From NCBI RefSeq assembly GCF_000759445.1, contig NZ_JRMB01000002.1, positions 558,001-622,000 of the forward strand: a stretch of DNA of 64,000 bases, in the 5' to 3' direction. This DNA comes from Pseudomonas lutea (lineage in GTDB: Bacteria > Pseudomonadota > Gammaproteobacteria > Pseudomonadales > Pseudomonadaceae). This document shows positions 56,546 through 64,000 of this stretch, piece after piece. Under the pieces are notes generated by a model. That model saw only the letters and a list, made by a program, of their open reading frames with translations, did not search any database and was not told the DNA's origin. Both the position numbers and the translations under genes were made by a program. The number at the start of each line of letters is the position of its first letter. Position 1 is the stretch's first letter.

Positions 56546-57109
56546 GACTTGCTCGCTCAGCACACTGCCGCAGGAGCGGATGCAGCTGACAAAACCCTCC
56601 AGAATCTGGCCGCTCTTCACCTGTCGCGTGAAGGTCTCGACCATTGCGATCCAGACGTCGTTGTCCACCCGGCGCGCAATACCGTCGTCGACGATGATCT
56701 CGACATAGCGCTCGGCCTCGCTGACAAATATCAGCACGCCGGTGCCATTGGCTGTGGCGTGAAGGTTCTGTTCCAGAAACTGCCGACGGGCCAGATTGCC
56801 CGCGCGCCAGTGCCGCACCCGCACAGGCACCAGTCGCGTGGTGATGCCCGGCAACCGGCACAACAACGCCACCACGATGAACGTGACCACTTGTGCGAGC
56901 AACAAGTGGTTGGCATTCATCCAGCCCGTCAGCAGGTTGATCAGCCCTGGCACCAGTAGCGCGATGACCCCGGCCCATATCAGCGGAACGTAGGTGTAAT
57001 CGTCTGCGCTGGTGGCCAGCACCGTGACCAATTCAGCGTCGGTCTGACGCTCCACCGCCTCGATGGCATCAGCCACTTGCTGCTGTTGGTCTTTATTGAG
57101 CAATGTCAT
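56492..57109 (-). CDS. TPM-domain membrane protein
   Basis: The 205-residue protein has a TPM-type domain split around two membrane helices (about residues 40-90; LIWAGVIALLVPGLINLL and VVTFIVVALLCRL). A C-terminal portion (TGVLIFVSEAERYVEIIVDDGI) is diagnostic of the TPM family, which is linked to membrane or photosystem protein maintenance. It starts 27 bases after the previous TPM gene. The 3' end is duplicated downstream. Confidence 0.85.
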   Translation of the reverse strand: MTLLNKDQQQQVADAIEAVERQTDAELVTVLATSADDYTYVPLIWAGVIALLVPGLINLLTGWMNANHLLLAQVVTFIVVALLCRLPGITTRLVPVRVRHWRAGNLARRQFLEQNLHATANGTGVLIFVSEAERYVEIIVDDGIARRVDNDVWIAMVETFTRQVKSGQILEGFVSCIRSCGSVLSEQVPVTEARNELPNRLVVMD

Positions 57110-57136
57110 GCACGCAATCCCTTCCTGAGCGATCGA

Positions 57137-57901
57137 CTACCAGCCACCGGAGGCACCGCCCCCGCCAAAACCGCCACCACCCCCGCGCATGCCGCCCGAA
57201 CTCGAGCCGCCGGAACCGCCGGAACCAAAGCCGCCAAAGCCGCCGCCACCTCCGGAACCGATGATGCCGCCGCGTCCGGAGCGAATACTGATGTAGCTGA
57301 TGGCCACAAACAGCACCAAAAACAGCAGGGTCATCCGCCAGTCGGCGGGCTCTTCCTCAGTCGCTGCGGCATTACCGGTTGCGCCAACGGCGGGCTCGGC
57401 GAGCGGATCACCGCCCAGCACCTGAACCATGGCTTCGGCGCCTTTGCTGATGCCGCCGGCAAAATCACCGCGCTTGAACGCCGGCGTGATGACCTGATTG
57501 ATGATCACCGAGGACTGCGCATCCGTCAGCCGGTCTTCCAGGCCATAACCCACTTCGATACGCACCTTGCGCTCGTCGCGAGCCACGACCAGAAAGGCAC
57601 CATTGTCCTTGCCCTTCTGCCCGATGCCCCAGTGACGACCGAGCTGATAACCGTAGTCTTCAATGCTTGAGCCTTGAAGATCGGGCAGCGTAACCACCAC
57701 AACCTGCTCGGTGGTCAGTTCTTCATGCGCGCGCAGCATCTGTTCCAGACGCTCTTTGCCTGGCGCGTCAATCATCCCGGCGGTGTCGACCACGCGTCCC
57801 GTCAACGGCGGAAAGGTGAGGTCGGCCTGCGCCCACTGCGCAAGCACACCCATCGACACCGCCAGTAAAGCGGCTATCAGGCCACGCCGCGCGCGCGCCA
57901 T
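57137..57901 (-). CDS. TPM-domain protein with Gly/Ser-rich tail (YgcG-like)
   Basis: The 254-residue protein has a signal peptide (LIAALLAVSMGVLAQWAQA), a periplasmic TPM domain (GRVVDTAGMIDAPGKERLEQML, TEQVVVVTLPDLQGSSI), a membrane helix (about 182-202) and a Gly/Ser-rich C-terminus. The start ATG overlaps the lemA stop by one base. The lemA-TPM-TPM order is a common envelope cluster. Confidence 0.88.
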   Translation of the reverse strand: MARARRGLIAALLAVSMGVLAQWAQADLTFPPLTGRVVDTAGMIDAPGKERLEQMLRAHEELTTEQVVVVTLPDLQGSSIEDYGYQLGRHWGIGQKGKDNGAFLVVARDERKVRIEVGYGLEDRLTDAQSSVIINQVITPAFKRGDFAGGISKGAEAMVQVLGGDPLAEPAVGATGNAAATEEEPADWRMTLLFLVLFVAISYISIRSGRGGIIGSGGGGGFGGFGSGGSGGSSSGGMRGGGGGFGGGGASGGW

Positions 57902-58524
57902 CAGAACTTCACTTGTGGCGCTTTGTCAGCGTCAGCGGCCGTGGCCTCAAAGTTCGGACGGACCGGCAGGTCGCTGTACATCACCGAATGCCACAGACGG
58001 CCCGGGAAGGTCCGGATCTCGGTGTTGTATTTTTCGACCGCAGCGATGAAGTCGCGACGAGCCACCGCGATGCGGTTTTCAGTGCCTTCAAGCTGCGATT
58101 GCAGGGCCAGGAAATTCTGGTTGGATTTCAGGTCCGGGTAGCGCTCGGAGACCACCATCAAACGGCTGAGCGCACCGGTCAACTGGCCCTGTGCGTCCTG
58201 GAACTGCTTGAGTTTGGCGGGATCGTTGAGTGTGCTGGCGTCCACTTGAATCGACGTCGCCTTGGCACGGGCTTCGATGACGGCGGTCAGAGTGTCCTGC
58301 TCCTGCTTGGCATAACCCTTCACCGTCTCTACCAGATTGGGAATCAGGTCGGCGCGACGTTGATATTGATTCTGCACCTGGGCCCAAGCGGATTTAACCT
58401 GCTCGTCATAGGTCGGGATGTTGTTGATCCCGCACCCTGACAACAAGGTGGTCAGCAGCACCATCAATGCCAGTGACAATTTGTAACGACTGCTCTGGCC
58501 GAAGCCCAAACGCTCTGTTTGCAT
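57901..58524 (-). CDS. lemA: LemA family protein
   Basis: The 207-residue protein has a lipoprotein-type signal (MVLLTTLLSGCGINN) and the LemA fold with coiled-coil helices (YDEQVKSAWAQVQNQYQRR, LIPNLVETVKGYAKQE). The role is not established; it is usually linked to TPM-domain membrane proteins. It is the first gene of the three-gene set. The 282-base gap to bglX contains nothing I can assign. Confidence 0.9.
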   Translation of the reverse strand: MQTERLGFGQSSRYKLSLALMVLLTTLLSGCGINNIPTYDEQVKSAWAQVQNQYQRRADLIPNLVETVKGYAKQEQDTLTAVIEARAKATSIQVDASTLNDPAKLKQFQDAQGQLTGALSRLMVVSERYPDLKSNQNFLALQSQLEGTENRIAVARRDFIAAVEKYNTEIRTFPGRLWHSVMYSDLPVRPNFEATAADADKAPQVKF

Positions 58525-58806
58525 GGCTTACGCGTTCCTTGTGTTCATCAATTGATATTCCTGTCAGTCAGGACTTTAGCCAAACCGGACGTTCCCCGGC
58601 ATAATCCTGGCCCATCGCGTTGTCAGGGCTCTGGATTGCGGGGCCACAATCAGATAAAACTCGTTGCGCTACTGATGCTCATATGAGGCAGGAGTTCAGC
58701 GACGCCCCCGTCCTGACGACAATAAAAACCAAAGGTTCGACACCTAAACCAACGGCTGACCGGTATTACGCGCGAGTTGCCGGGCAACGCCTTGAGAAAA
58801 CCATTC

Positions 58807-61104
58807 ATGAATAAGCTGTGTTTACTGAGTCTCGTCATCGGCCTGGCCAGTCAGTCCGCCTGGGCCGAAAACGCTACCACCGGCGTCGGCGCTGCCTCCA
58901 CCCTGCAAGCCAAGAATGCGTTCATTGCCAACCTGATGAAGCAGATGACCCTCGATGAAAAAATCGGTCAGCTGCGCCTCATCAGCATCGGCCCGGAGAT
59001 GCCCAAGCCGGAAATTCTCAAGGAAATCACTGCCGGCCGCATCGGCGGCACGTTCAACTCGGTGGTGTTGCCTGACAACCGCGCCATGCAGGACGCCGCG
59101 GGCCACAGTCGCAACAAGATCCCGATGTTCTTCGCGTTCGACGTGGTACACGGCCAGCGCACCATATTCCCGATCAGCCTCGGCCTGGCTTCAACCTGGG
59201 ACATGAATGCCATCACCCGCACCGGTCGGGTGTCGGCGATTGAAGCCGCGGCCGACGGCGTCGACATGACCTTCGCCCCGATGGTCGACATTACCCGGGA
59301 CGCGCGCTGGGGTCGCAGCTCCGAAGGCTTCGGCGAGGACACTTATCTGGTGTCGCGCATCTCGGCCACGATGACCCGCGCCTTTCAAGGCACGAGCATG
59401 CAGGCACCCAACAGCATCATGGCGGTGGTCAAGCACTTCGCGCTGTACGGGGCGGTCGAGGGCGGTCGCGATTACAACACCGTCGACATGAGCCCGGTGC
59501 GCATGCAGCAGGATTACCTGCCGCCGTATCGCGCCTCCATTGACGCCGGCGCAGGCGGCGTGATGATTGCCCTCAACTCCATCAATGGCGTGCCGTCTAC
59601 CTCCAACGCCTGGCTGTTGCAAGACGTCTTGCGCCGGGATTGGGGCTTCAAGGGCGTGACCGTCAGCGACCACGGCGCGATCAAGGAATTGATCGACCAC
59701 GGCGTGGCCAAGGATTTCCGCGAGGCCGCCAAGCTGGCGATCAAGGCCGGCGTCGACCTGAGCATGAACGACAAGGCCTATGGCGAAGAATTGCCCGGGC
59801 TGGTGAAGAGCGGCGAAGTGTCGGAGAAGGAAGTCGACAATGCCGTGCGTGAGGTGCTCGGCGCGAAATGGGAAATGGGACTATTCGCCAATCCGTACCT
59901 GCGCATCGGCGCGGCAGTGGATGACCCGGTCGACCGCAACGCCGAAAACCGTTTGCACCGTGCTGAAGCCCGCGACGTGGCGCGCAAGAGCATCGTGCTG
60001 CTGAAAAACCAGAACGACACCCTGCCGCTGAAGAAGCAAGGCACCATCGCCGTGATCGGTCCGCTGGCCAAGAGCTCGATGGACATGCTGGGCAGTTGGT
60101 CCGGGGCCGGTCTGCCGCGCCAGACCGTCAACGCCTACGACGGCATTGCCGCGGCAGTGGGCGACAAGGCCAGGCTGATTTACGCGTTGGGCTCCAACGT
60201 CACCGACAACCAGCACGCCATCACCTACCTCAACAAGATGGATGATCAGATCGCCATCGATCCGCGTCCCGAACAGGACATGATTGATGAGGCGGTCAAG
60301 GCTGCTCGGCAGGCTGATGTCGTGGTTGCAGTGGTCGGCGAATCGCGCAACATGTCCCACGAAGCCGCCAGTCGCGTAGACCTGGTGATTCCGGGCCGTC
60401 AACGTGAGCTGATCCGCGCGCTCAAAGCCACCGGCAAGCCGCTGGTCCTGGTGCTGATGAACGGCCGCCCATTGGCGCTTGGCGAAGAAAACGAGCTGGC
60501 CGACGCCATGGTCGAAAGCTGGTTCCTCGGAACCGAGGGCGGTAATGCCCTGGCCGACGTGCTGTTCGGCGATTACAACCCGTCTGGCAAACTGCCAATG
60601 ACCTTCCCGCGCTCCGTTGGCCAGGTGCCGGCGTACTACAACCACCTGAACACCGGTCGGCCGTATCGCCCGAATGATTCGAACTACACCTCCAACTACT
60701 TCGAGGAGCCGACCAGCCCGCTGTTTCCGTTTGGTTATGGCCTCAGCTACAGCCAGTTCAGCGTTTCGGACATCACCTTGTCGATCAACAAGATGACCCG
60801 CAAGGACAAGCTGACCGCCAGCGTCATGGTCAAGAACACCGGCAAAGTGGCCGGTGAAACCGTGGTTCAGTTGTACCTGCGCGATGTCGCGGCTTCCATC
60901 AGCCGCCCGGTCAAAGAACTGAAGAACTTCCAGAAGATCATGTTGAACCCCGGGGAAGAAAAATCCGTGAGCTTCACCCTGACCGAGGAAGACCTGAAGT
61001 TCTTCAACCCGTCGTTGAAGTACGCGGCCGAGGCCGGGGAGTTCAAGCTGATGATTGGCCTGGATTCCGAAGATGTGAAAGAGACGACGTTCAACCTGCT
61101 GTAA
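58807..61104 (+). CDS. bglX: Periplasmic beta-glucosidase, GH3
   Basis: The 765-residue protein has a signal peptide (LCLLSLVIGLASQSAWA), a GH3 N-terminal barrel with nucleophile Asp288 in GVTVSDHGAI, a GH3 C-terminal domain (KSIVLLKNQNDTLPL) and a fibronectin-like C-terminal domain (VQLYLRDVAASISRPVKEL). Length and domain order match E. coli-type BglX. It hydrolyses beta-glucosides in the periplasm. The ATG at 58807 begins the signal peptide. Confidence 0.94.
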   Translation: MNKLCLLSLVIGLASQSAWAENATTGVGAASTLQAKNAFIANLMKQMTLDEKIGQLRLISIGPEMPKPEILKEITAGRIGGTFNSVVLPDNRAMQDAAGHSRNKIPMFFAFDVVHGQRTIFPISLGLASTWDMNAITRTGRVSAIEAAADGVDMTFAPMVDITRDARWGRSSEGFGEDTYLVSRISATMTRAFQGTSMQAPNSIMAVVKHFALYGAVEGGRDYNTVDMSPVRMQQDYLPPYRASIDAGAGGVMIALNSINGVPSTSNAWLLQDVLRRDWGFKGVTVSDHGAIKELIDHGVAKDFREAAKLAIKAGVDLSMNDKAYGEELPGLVKSGEVSEKEVDNAVREVLGAKWEMGLFANPYLRIGAAVDDPVDRNAENRLHRAEARDVARKSIVLLKNQNDTLPLKKQGTIAVIGPLAKSSMDMLGSWSGAGLPRQTVNAYDGIAAAVGDKARLIYALGSNVTDNQHAITYLNKMDDQIAIDPRPEQDMIDEAVKAARQADVVVAVVGESRNMSHEAASRVDLVIPGRQRELIRALKATGKPLVLVLMNGRPLALGEENELADAMVESWFLGTEGGNALADVLFGDYNPSGKLPMTFPRSVGQVPAYYNHLNTGRPYRPNDSNYTSNYFEEPTSPLFPFGYGLSYSQFSVSDITLSINKMTRKDKLTASVMVKNTGKVAGETVVQLYLRDVAASISRPVKELKNFQKIMLNPGEEKSVSFTLTEEDLKFFNPSLKYAAEAGEFKLMIGLDSEDVKETTFNLL

Positions 61105-61138
61105 GGCGGGTACTGCCCACGGAAAACAGGTCACGCTC

Positions 61139-62884
61139 ATGCCTCGCTCAGCTCGACTTGTTTTCCATGTGGCCCTGATCATTGCCGGTGCCGTCGCTGC
61201 GGCCACGCTGGCGATGCATCAGGCCGAACGCCATGCCCTTGAAGACGACGCGGCACGGTCTGCAGACCGCCTGGCGCTTTACGCCAACACCCTGCAAACA
61301 CTCATTGAACGCTACCGAGCCCTGCCCGCCGTGCTGGCGCTTGACCCTCAATTGCGGTCAGCCCTGAGCGGTCCGGTCAGCACCGAGACTACCCAGGCGC
61401 TTAACCTCAAGCTGGAGCAGATCAACGGTGCGGCCCAGTCATCGACTCTGGAGCTGCTGGACCGTAATGGCCTAGCGGTCGGCGCCAGCAACTGGCGCTT
61501 GCCGAGCAGCTACGTGGGCCACAACTATGGCTTCCGCCCCTACTTCACGCAGACCCGCGCAACTGGGGTCGGGCGCTTTTACGCCGTTGGCGTCACCAGC
61601 GGCATCCCGGGCTACTTCCTGGCCAACGCCGTGCGCGATGAAGCCGGGCAGTTCATCGGGGCAATGGTGGTCAAGCTTGAGTTTCCGGACCTGGAACACA
61701 CATGGGCGCAAAACGACGACCTGTTGCTGGTCAGTGACGCCAAAGGCATCGTCTTCATTGCCAACCAGCCAGAGTGGCGGTATCGGGCTCTGCAACCGCT
61801 CACCACGCAGGACAGGGCCGAGCTGGCCAGCACCCGCCAGTACGACAAGCAACCCCTGACGGCACTGCATCAGGAGCCGCTTCGCACGTTCAACGTGAAC
61901 AGTCACCTGAGCCGCGTAGGCGCGCCAGACGAACAGGTTGATTACCTGTGGCAATCGCTGCCCTTGCCCACCGAGGGCTGGACATTGCACCTGCTGCGCA
62001 AACCCCAGCCCGCCGCAGAGGACGTGCGCAACGCTGCCCTCGCAGCGGCAGGCACCTGGCTGACGCTGGTGTTCCTCGGGCTGTTTTTGTATCAGCGCTG
62101 GCGCCTTGCACGGGTGCGTCAGCGCAGCCGTGAAGAGCTCGAACGCCTGGTCGAAGAGCGCACTCAGGATCTGCAAACCGCACAGGAGGGTCTGGTGCAG
62201 TCCACCAAACTGGCGGCACTGGGCCAGATGTCAGCCGCGCTCGCCCACGAAATCAATCAACCGTTGACCGCCCAGCGTATGCAGCTCGCGACATTGCGCC
62301 TGTTGCTGGAACACGGCCGGGTCGACGATGCCTACAAAGCGTTGAGCCTGCTTGACCAGCAGTTGAGCCGCATGGCGGCGCTTACCGGGCACCTGAAAAC
62401 ATTCGCCCGCAAAAGCCCAAGCGGTCTGCGTGAGCGCCTTGACCTGGCGACCGTGGTTGACCAGGCGCTGCTGTTGCTCGACGCCAGAATCAAAAGCGAG
62501 CGCGTCAGTTGCGTGCTTGACCTGACGCGTCCCGCATGGGTGCGCGGCGACGCCATCCGGCTTGAACAGGTGCTCATCAACCTGCTGCGCAATGCGCTGG
62601 ACGCGATGCAGGACAAACCGCTCAAGCGCCTCGAAATTCGGATCGACGAGCAGCCCGAGCACTGGCGAATCGCGGTTATCGACAGTGGCGGCGGCATTGC
62701 CGACGAACATCTGGCCAGCGTATTCGATCCTTTTTTCACCACCAAACCGGTGGGCGATGGACTGGGGCTGGGGCTCGCGGTCTCGTTCGCCATCGTGCAT
62801 GAGCTGGGCGGCCGCCTCAGCGCCGAAAATGTCAGCGCTGGCGCACGGTTTTTCTTTTGCCTCGGCAAGGCTCAGGAGGCTTAA
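61139..62884 (+). CDS. dctB: Sensor histidine kinase DctB, C4-dicarboxylate sensing
   Basis: The 581-residue inner-membrane kinase has two helices (about residues 7-25 and 295-317) around a double-CACHE periplasmic sensor (GLAVGASNWRLPSSYVGHNYGF, GVGRFYAVGVTSGIPGYFLA), phosphoacceptor His370 in LAHEINQPLTAQR and a HATPase domain (NLLRNALDAMQD, GLGLGLAVSFAIV). It senses dicarboxylates such as succinate and signals to DctD. The dctD ATG lies four bases after its stop. Confidence 0.92.
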   Translation: MPRSARLVFHVALIIAGAVAAATLAMHQAERHALEDDAARSADRLALYANTLQTLIERYRALPAVLALDPQLRSALSGPVSTETTQALNLKLEQINGAAQSSTLELLDRNGLAVGASNWRLPSSYVGHNYGFRPYFTQTRATGVGRFYAVGVTSGIPGYFLANAVRDEAGQFIGAMVVKLEFPDLEHTWAQNDDLLLVSDAKGIVFIANQPEWRYRALQPLTTQDRAELASTRQYDKQPLTALHQEPLRTFNVNSHLSRVGAPDEQVDYLWQSLPLPTEGWTLHLLRKPQPAAEDVRNAALAAAGTWLTLVFLGLFLYQRWRLARVRQRSREELERLVEERTQDLQTAQEGLVQSTKLAALGQMSAALAHEINQPLTAQRMQLATLRLLLEHGRVDDAYKALSLLDQQLSRMAALTGHLKTFARKSPSGLRERLDLATVVDQALLLLDARIKSERVSCVLDLTRPAWVRGDAIRLEQVLINLLRNALDAMQDKPLKRLEIRIDEQPEHWRIAVIDSGGGIADEHLASVFDPFFTTKPVGDGLGLGLAVSFAIVHELGGRLSAENVSAGARFFFCLGKAQEA

Positions 62885-62888
62885 AGGC

Positions 62889-64000
62889 ATGCTCAATTCG
62901 GTGATCGTGGTAGACGACGAGGCGCCCATCCGGGAAGCCGTGGAGCAATGGCTGACATTGTCCGGCTTTACCGTGCAGGTGTTCAGTCGCGCCGAGGCAT
63001 GTCTGGCGCAGCTGCCCGATGCCTTCCCCGGCGTGATTCTGAGCGATGTGCGCATGCCTGGCATGGACGGTCTCCAGTTGCTCGCAGAGTTGCAGGCGAA
63101 GGACCGCGACTTGCCAGTGATCCTGCTGACCGGTCACGGGGATGTGCCGATGGCCGTGGACGCGATGCGCGACGGAGCGTATGACTTTCTGGAGAAGCCG
63201 TTCACCCCGGAACGACTGCTTGGCAGCCTGCGCAGGGCGCTGGAGAAACGCGCGCTGGTGCTGGATAACCGCACGCTGCACGAACAGGCTGACCACCGCT
63301 CGCGCCTGGACGCGACGCTGTTGGGCATGTCGCCGACGATGCAGACGCTGCGCCGACAGGTGCTGGATTTATCGCCATTGCCGGTGAACGTGTTGATTCG
63401 TGGCGAGACGGGTAGCGGCAAGGAGATGGTTGCGCGGTGTCTGCATGATTTCGGTTCCAGGGCTGACAAGCCTTTCGTCGCGGTCAATTGCGCGGCGATT
63501 CCCGAACCGCTGTTTGAGGCCGAGCTGTTCGGCCACGAGAGCGGCGCGTTCACCGGCGCCCAGGGTAAGCGCGTCGGCAAGCTGGAATTCGCCCACGGCG
63601 GCACAGTGTTTCTCGACGAGATTGAAAGCATGCCGCTGGCTCAGCAGGTCAAGTTACTGCGGGTGATTCAGGAACGACGTATCGAGCGGCTGGGCTCGAA
63701 TCAGAGCATTGAGATCGACGTGCGCATCATTGCTGCGACCAAACCCGATCTGCTGGATGAAGCGCGAGCCGGTCGCTTTCGTGAAGATTTGGCCTACCGA
63801 TTGAACATTGCCGAATTGCGCCTGCCGCCGCTGCGCGACAGGCGCGAGGACATTCCGATGCTGTTTAGCCATTTTTCCAGGCAGGCAGCCCAACGCCTGG
63901 CTCGCAGCGCGCCGGCTCTGAGCGGAGCGCAATTAAGCCATCTCCTCAGCCATGACTGGCCGGGCAATGTCCGAGAGCTTGCCAATGCCGCCGAGCGTCA
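62889..64000 (+). CDS. dctD: Sigma-54-dependent response regulator DctD (3' end outside window)
   Basis: About 370 residues are visible. The receiver has phosphoacceptor Asp53 in LSDVRMPGMDG, the AAA+ sigma-54 interaction domain has Walker A RGETGSGKE, the GAFTGA loop (SGAFTGAQGK) and Walker B TVFLDEIES, and HDWPGNVRELANAA begins the domain's end. The C-terminal Fis-type helix-turn-helix lies beyond the window. It activates C4-dicarboxylate transport genes with sigma-54. No dctA or TRAP transporter gene is present in the window. Confidence 0.94.
   Translation, partial: MLNSVIVVDDEAPIREAVEQWLTLSGFTVQVFSRAEACLAQLPDAFPGVILSDVRMPGMDGLQLLAELQAKDRDLPVILLTGHGDVPMAVDAMRDGAYDFLEKPFTPERLLGSLRRALEKRALVLDNRTLHEQADHRSRLDATLLGMSPTMQTLRRQVLDLSPLPVNVLIRGETGSGKEMVARCLHDFGSRADKPFVAVNCAAIPEPLFEAELFGHESGAFTGAQGKRVGKLEFAHGGTVFLDEIESMPLAQQVKLLRVIQERRIERLGSNQSIEIDVRIIAATKPDLLDEARAGRFREDLAYRLNIAELRLPPLRDRREDIPMLFSHFSRQAAQRLARSAPALSGAQLSHLLSHDWPGNVRELANAAER

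Overview
The window is chromosomal DNA of a Pseudomonas, most likely from the fluorescens/syringae side of the genus. The main evidence is gene content: an algU-mucA-mucB-mucD / lepA-lepB-rnc-era-recO-pdxJ block laid out much as in P. aeruginosa, a Pseudomonas-type second Lon protease followed by a chagasin-like lipoprotein, cmoAB, tctDE/tctCBA and dctBD. Several families of Pseudomonas-type REP/REPIN palindromes lie between the genes. I see no prophage, insertion sequence, CRISPR array or rRNA. One tRNA (Gly, anticodon CCC) is present.

Layout. 1-1.5 kb: the 3' part of the PQQ glucose dehydrogenase gene. 1.6-5.9 kb (minus): a four-gene operon with a cupredoxin-like periplasmic protein, a membrane EAL phosphodiesterase with a decayed GGDEF motif, a DUF3034 protein and a truncated-globin lipoprotein. 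6.2-11.1 kb (plus): a Lon-type protease behind a near-consensus sigma-32 promoter, an ICP lipoprotein, then cmoAB. 11.2-17.7 kb (minus): pdxJ, recO, era, rnc, a DUF4845 gene, lepB, lepA. 17.9-21.8 kb (minus): mucD, mucB, mucA, algU, with two candidate AlgU promoters upstream of algU. nadB diverges from algU, and ygfX/sdhE converge on nadB. ygfZ and an HDOD gene follow.

26.6-33.2 kb: tctDE (minus) divergent from tctCBA plus an AbrB-like membrane protein (plus). Four perfectly 11-bp-spaced TGAAAG repeats sit in the divergent region and are a probable TctD operator. 33.3-36.0 kb: ung, a crotonase-family gene and a Gly/Tyr-rich lipoprotein gene.

36.3-44.3 kb is a guanidine-assimilation operon: a guanidine-I (ykkC) riboswitch, a three-gene ABC importer, two carboxyguanidine deiminase-type subunits, and a biotin carboxylase usually labelled urea carboxylase. 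The expected allophanate hydrolase gene is missing downstream, and a REPIN is inserted in frame within the carboxylase gene. The slot after it holds a large gene for a dermonecrotic-toxin-like protein with a possible His/Cys dyad near its C-terminus.

47.8-53.5 kb is a patchwork: a CWC protein, an rRNA pseudouridine synthase, tRNA-Gly, an EAL protein, a hemerythrin, and a small cluster of a SIR2-like DUF4917 protein facing a DUF4160/DUF2442-HTH pair. 53.9-58.5 kb: an EamA transporter, a methyltransferase, and lemA with two TPM-domain genes. The 3' end of the last TPM gene has been tandemly duplicated together with a REPIN. 58.8-64 kb: a periplasmic GH3 beta-glucosidase (bglX), then dctB and the start of dctD, which runs off the window.
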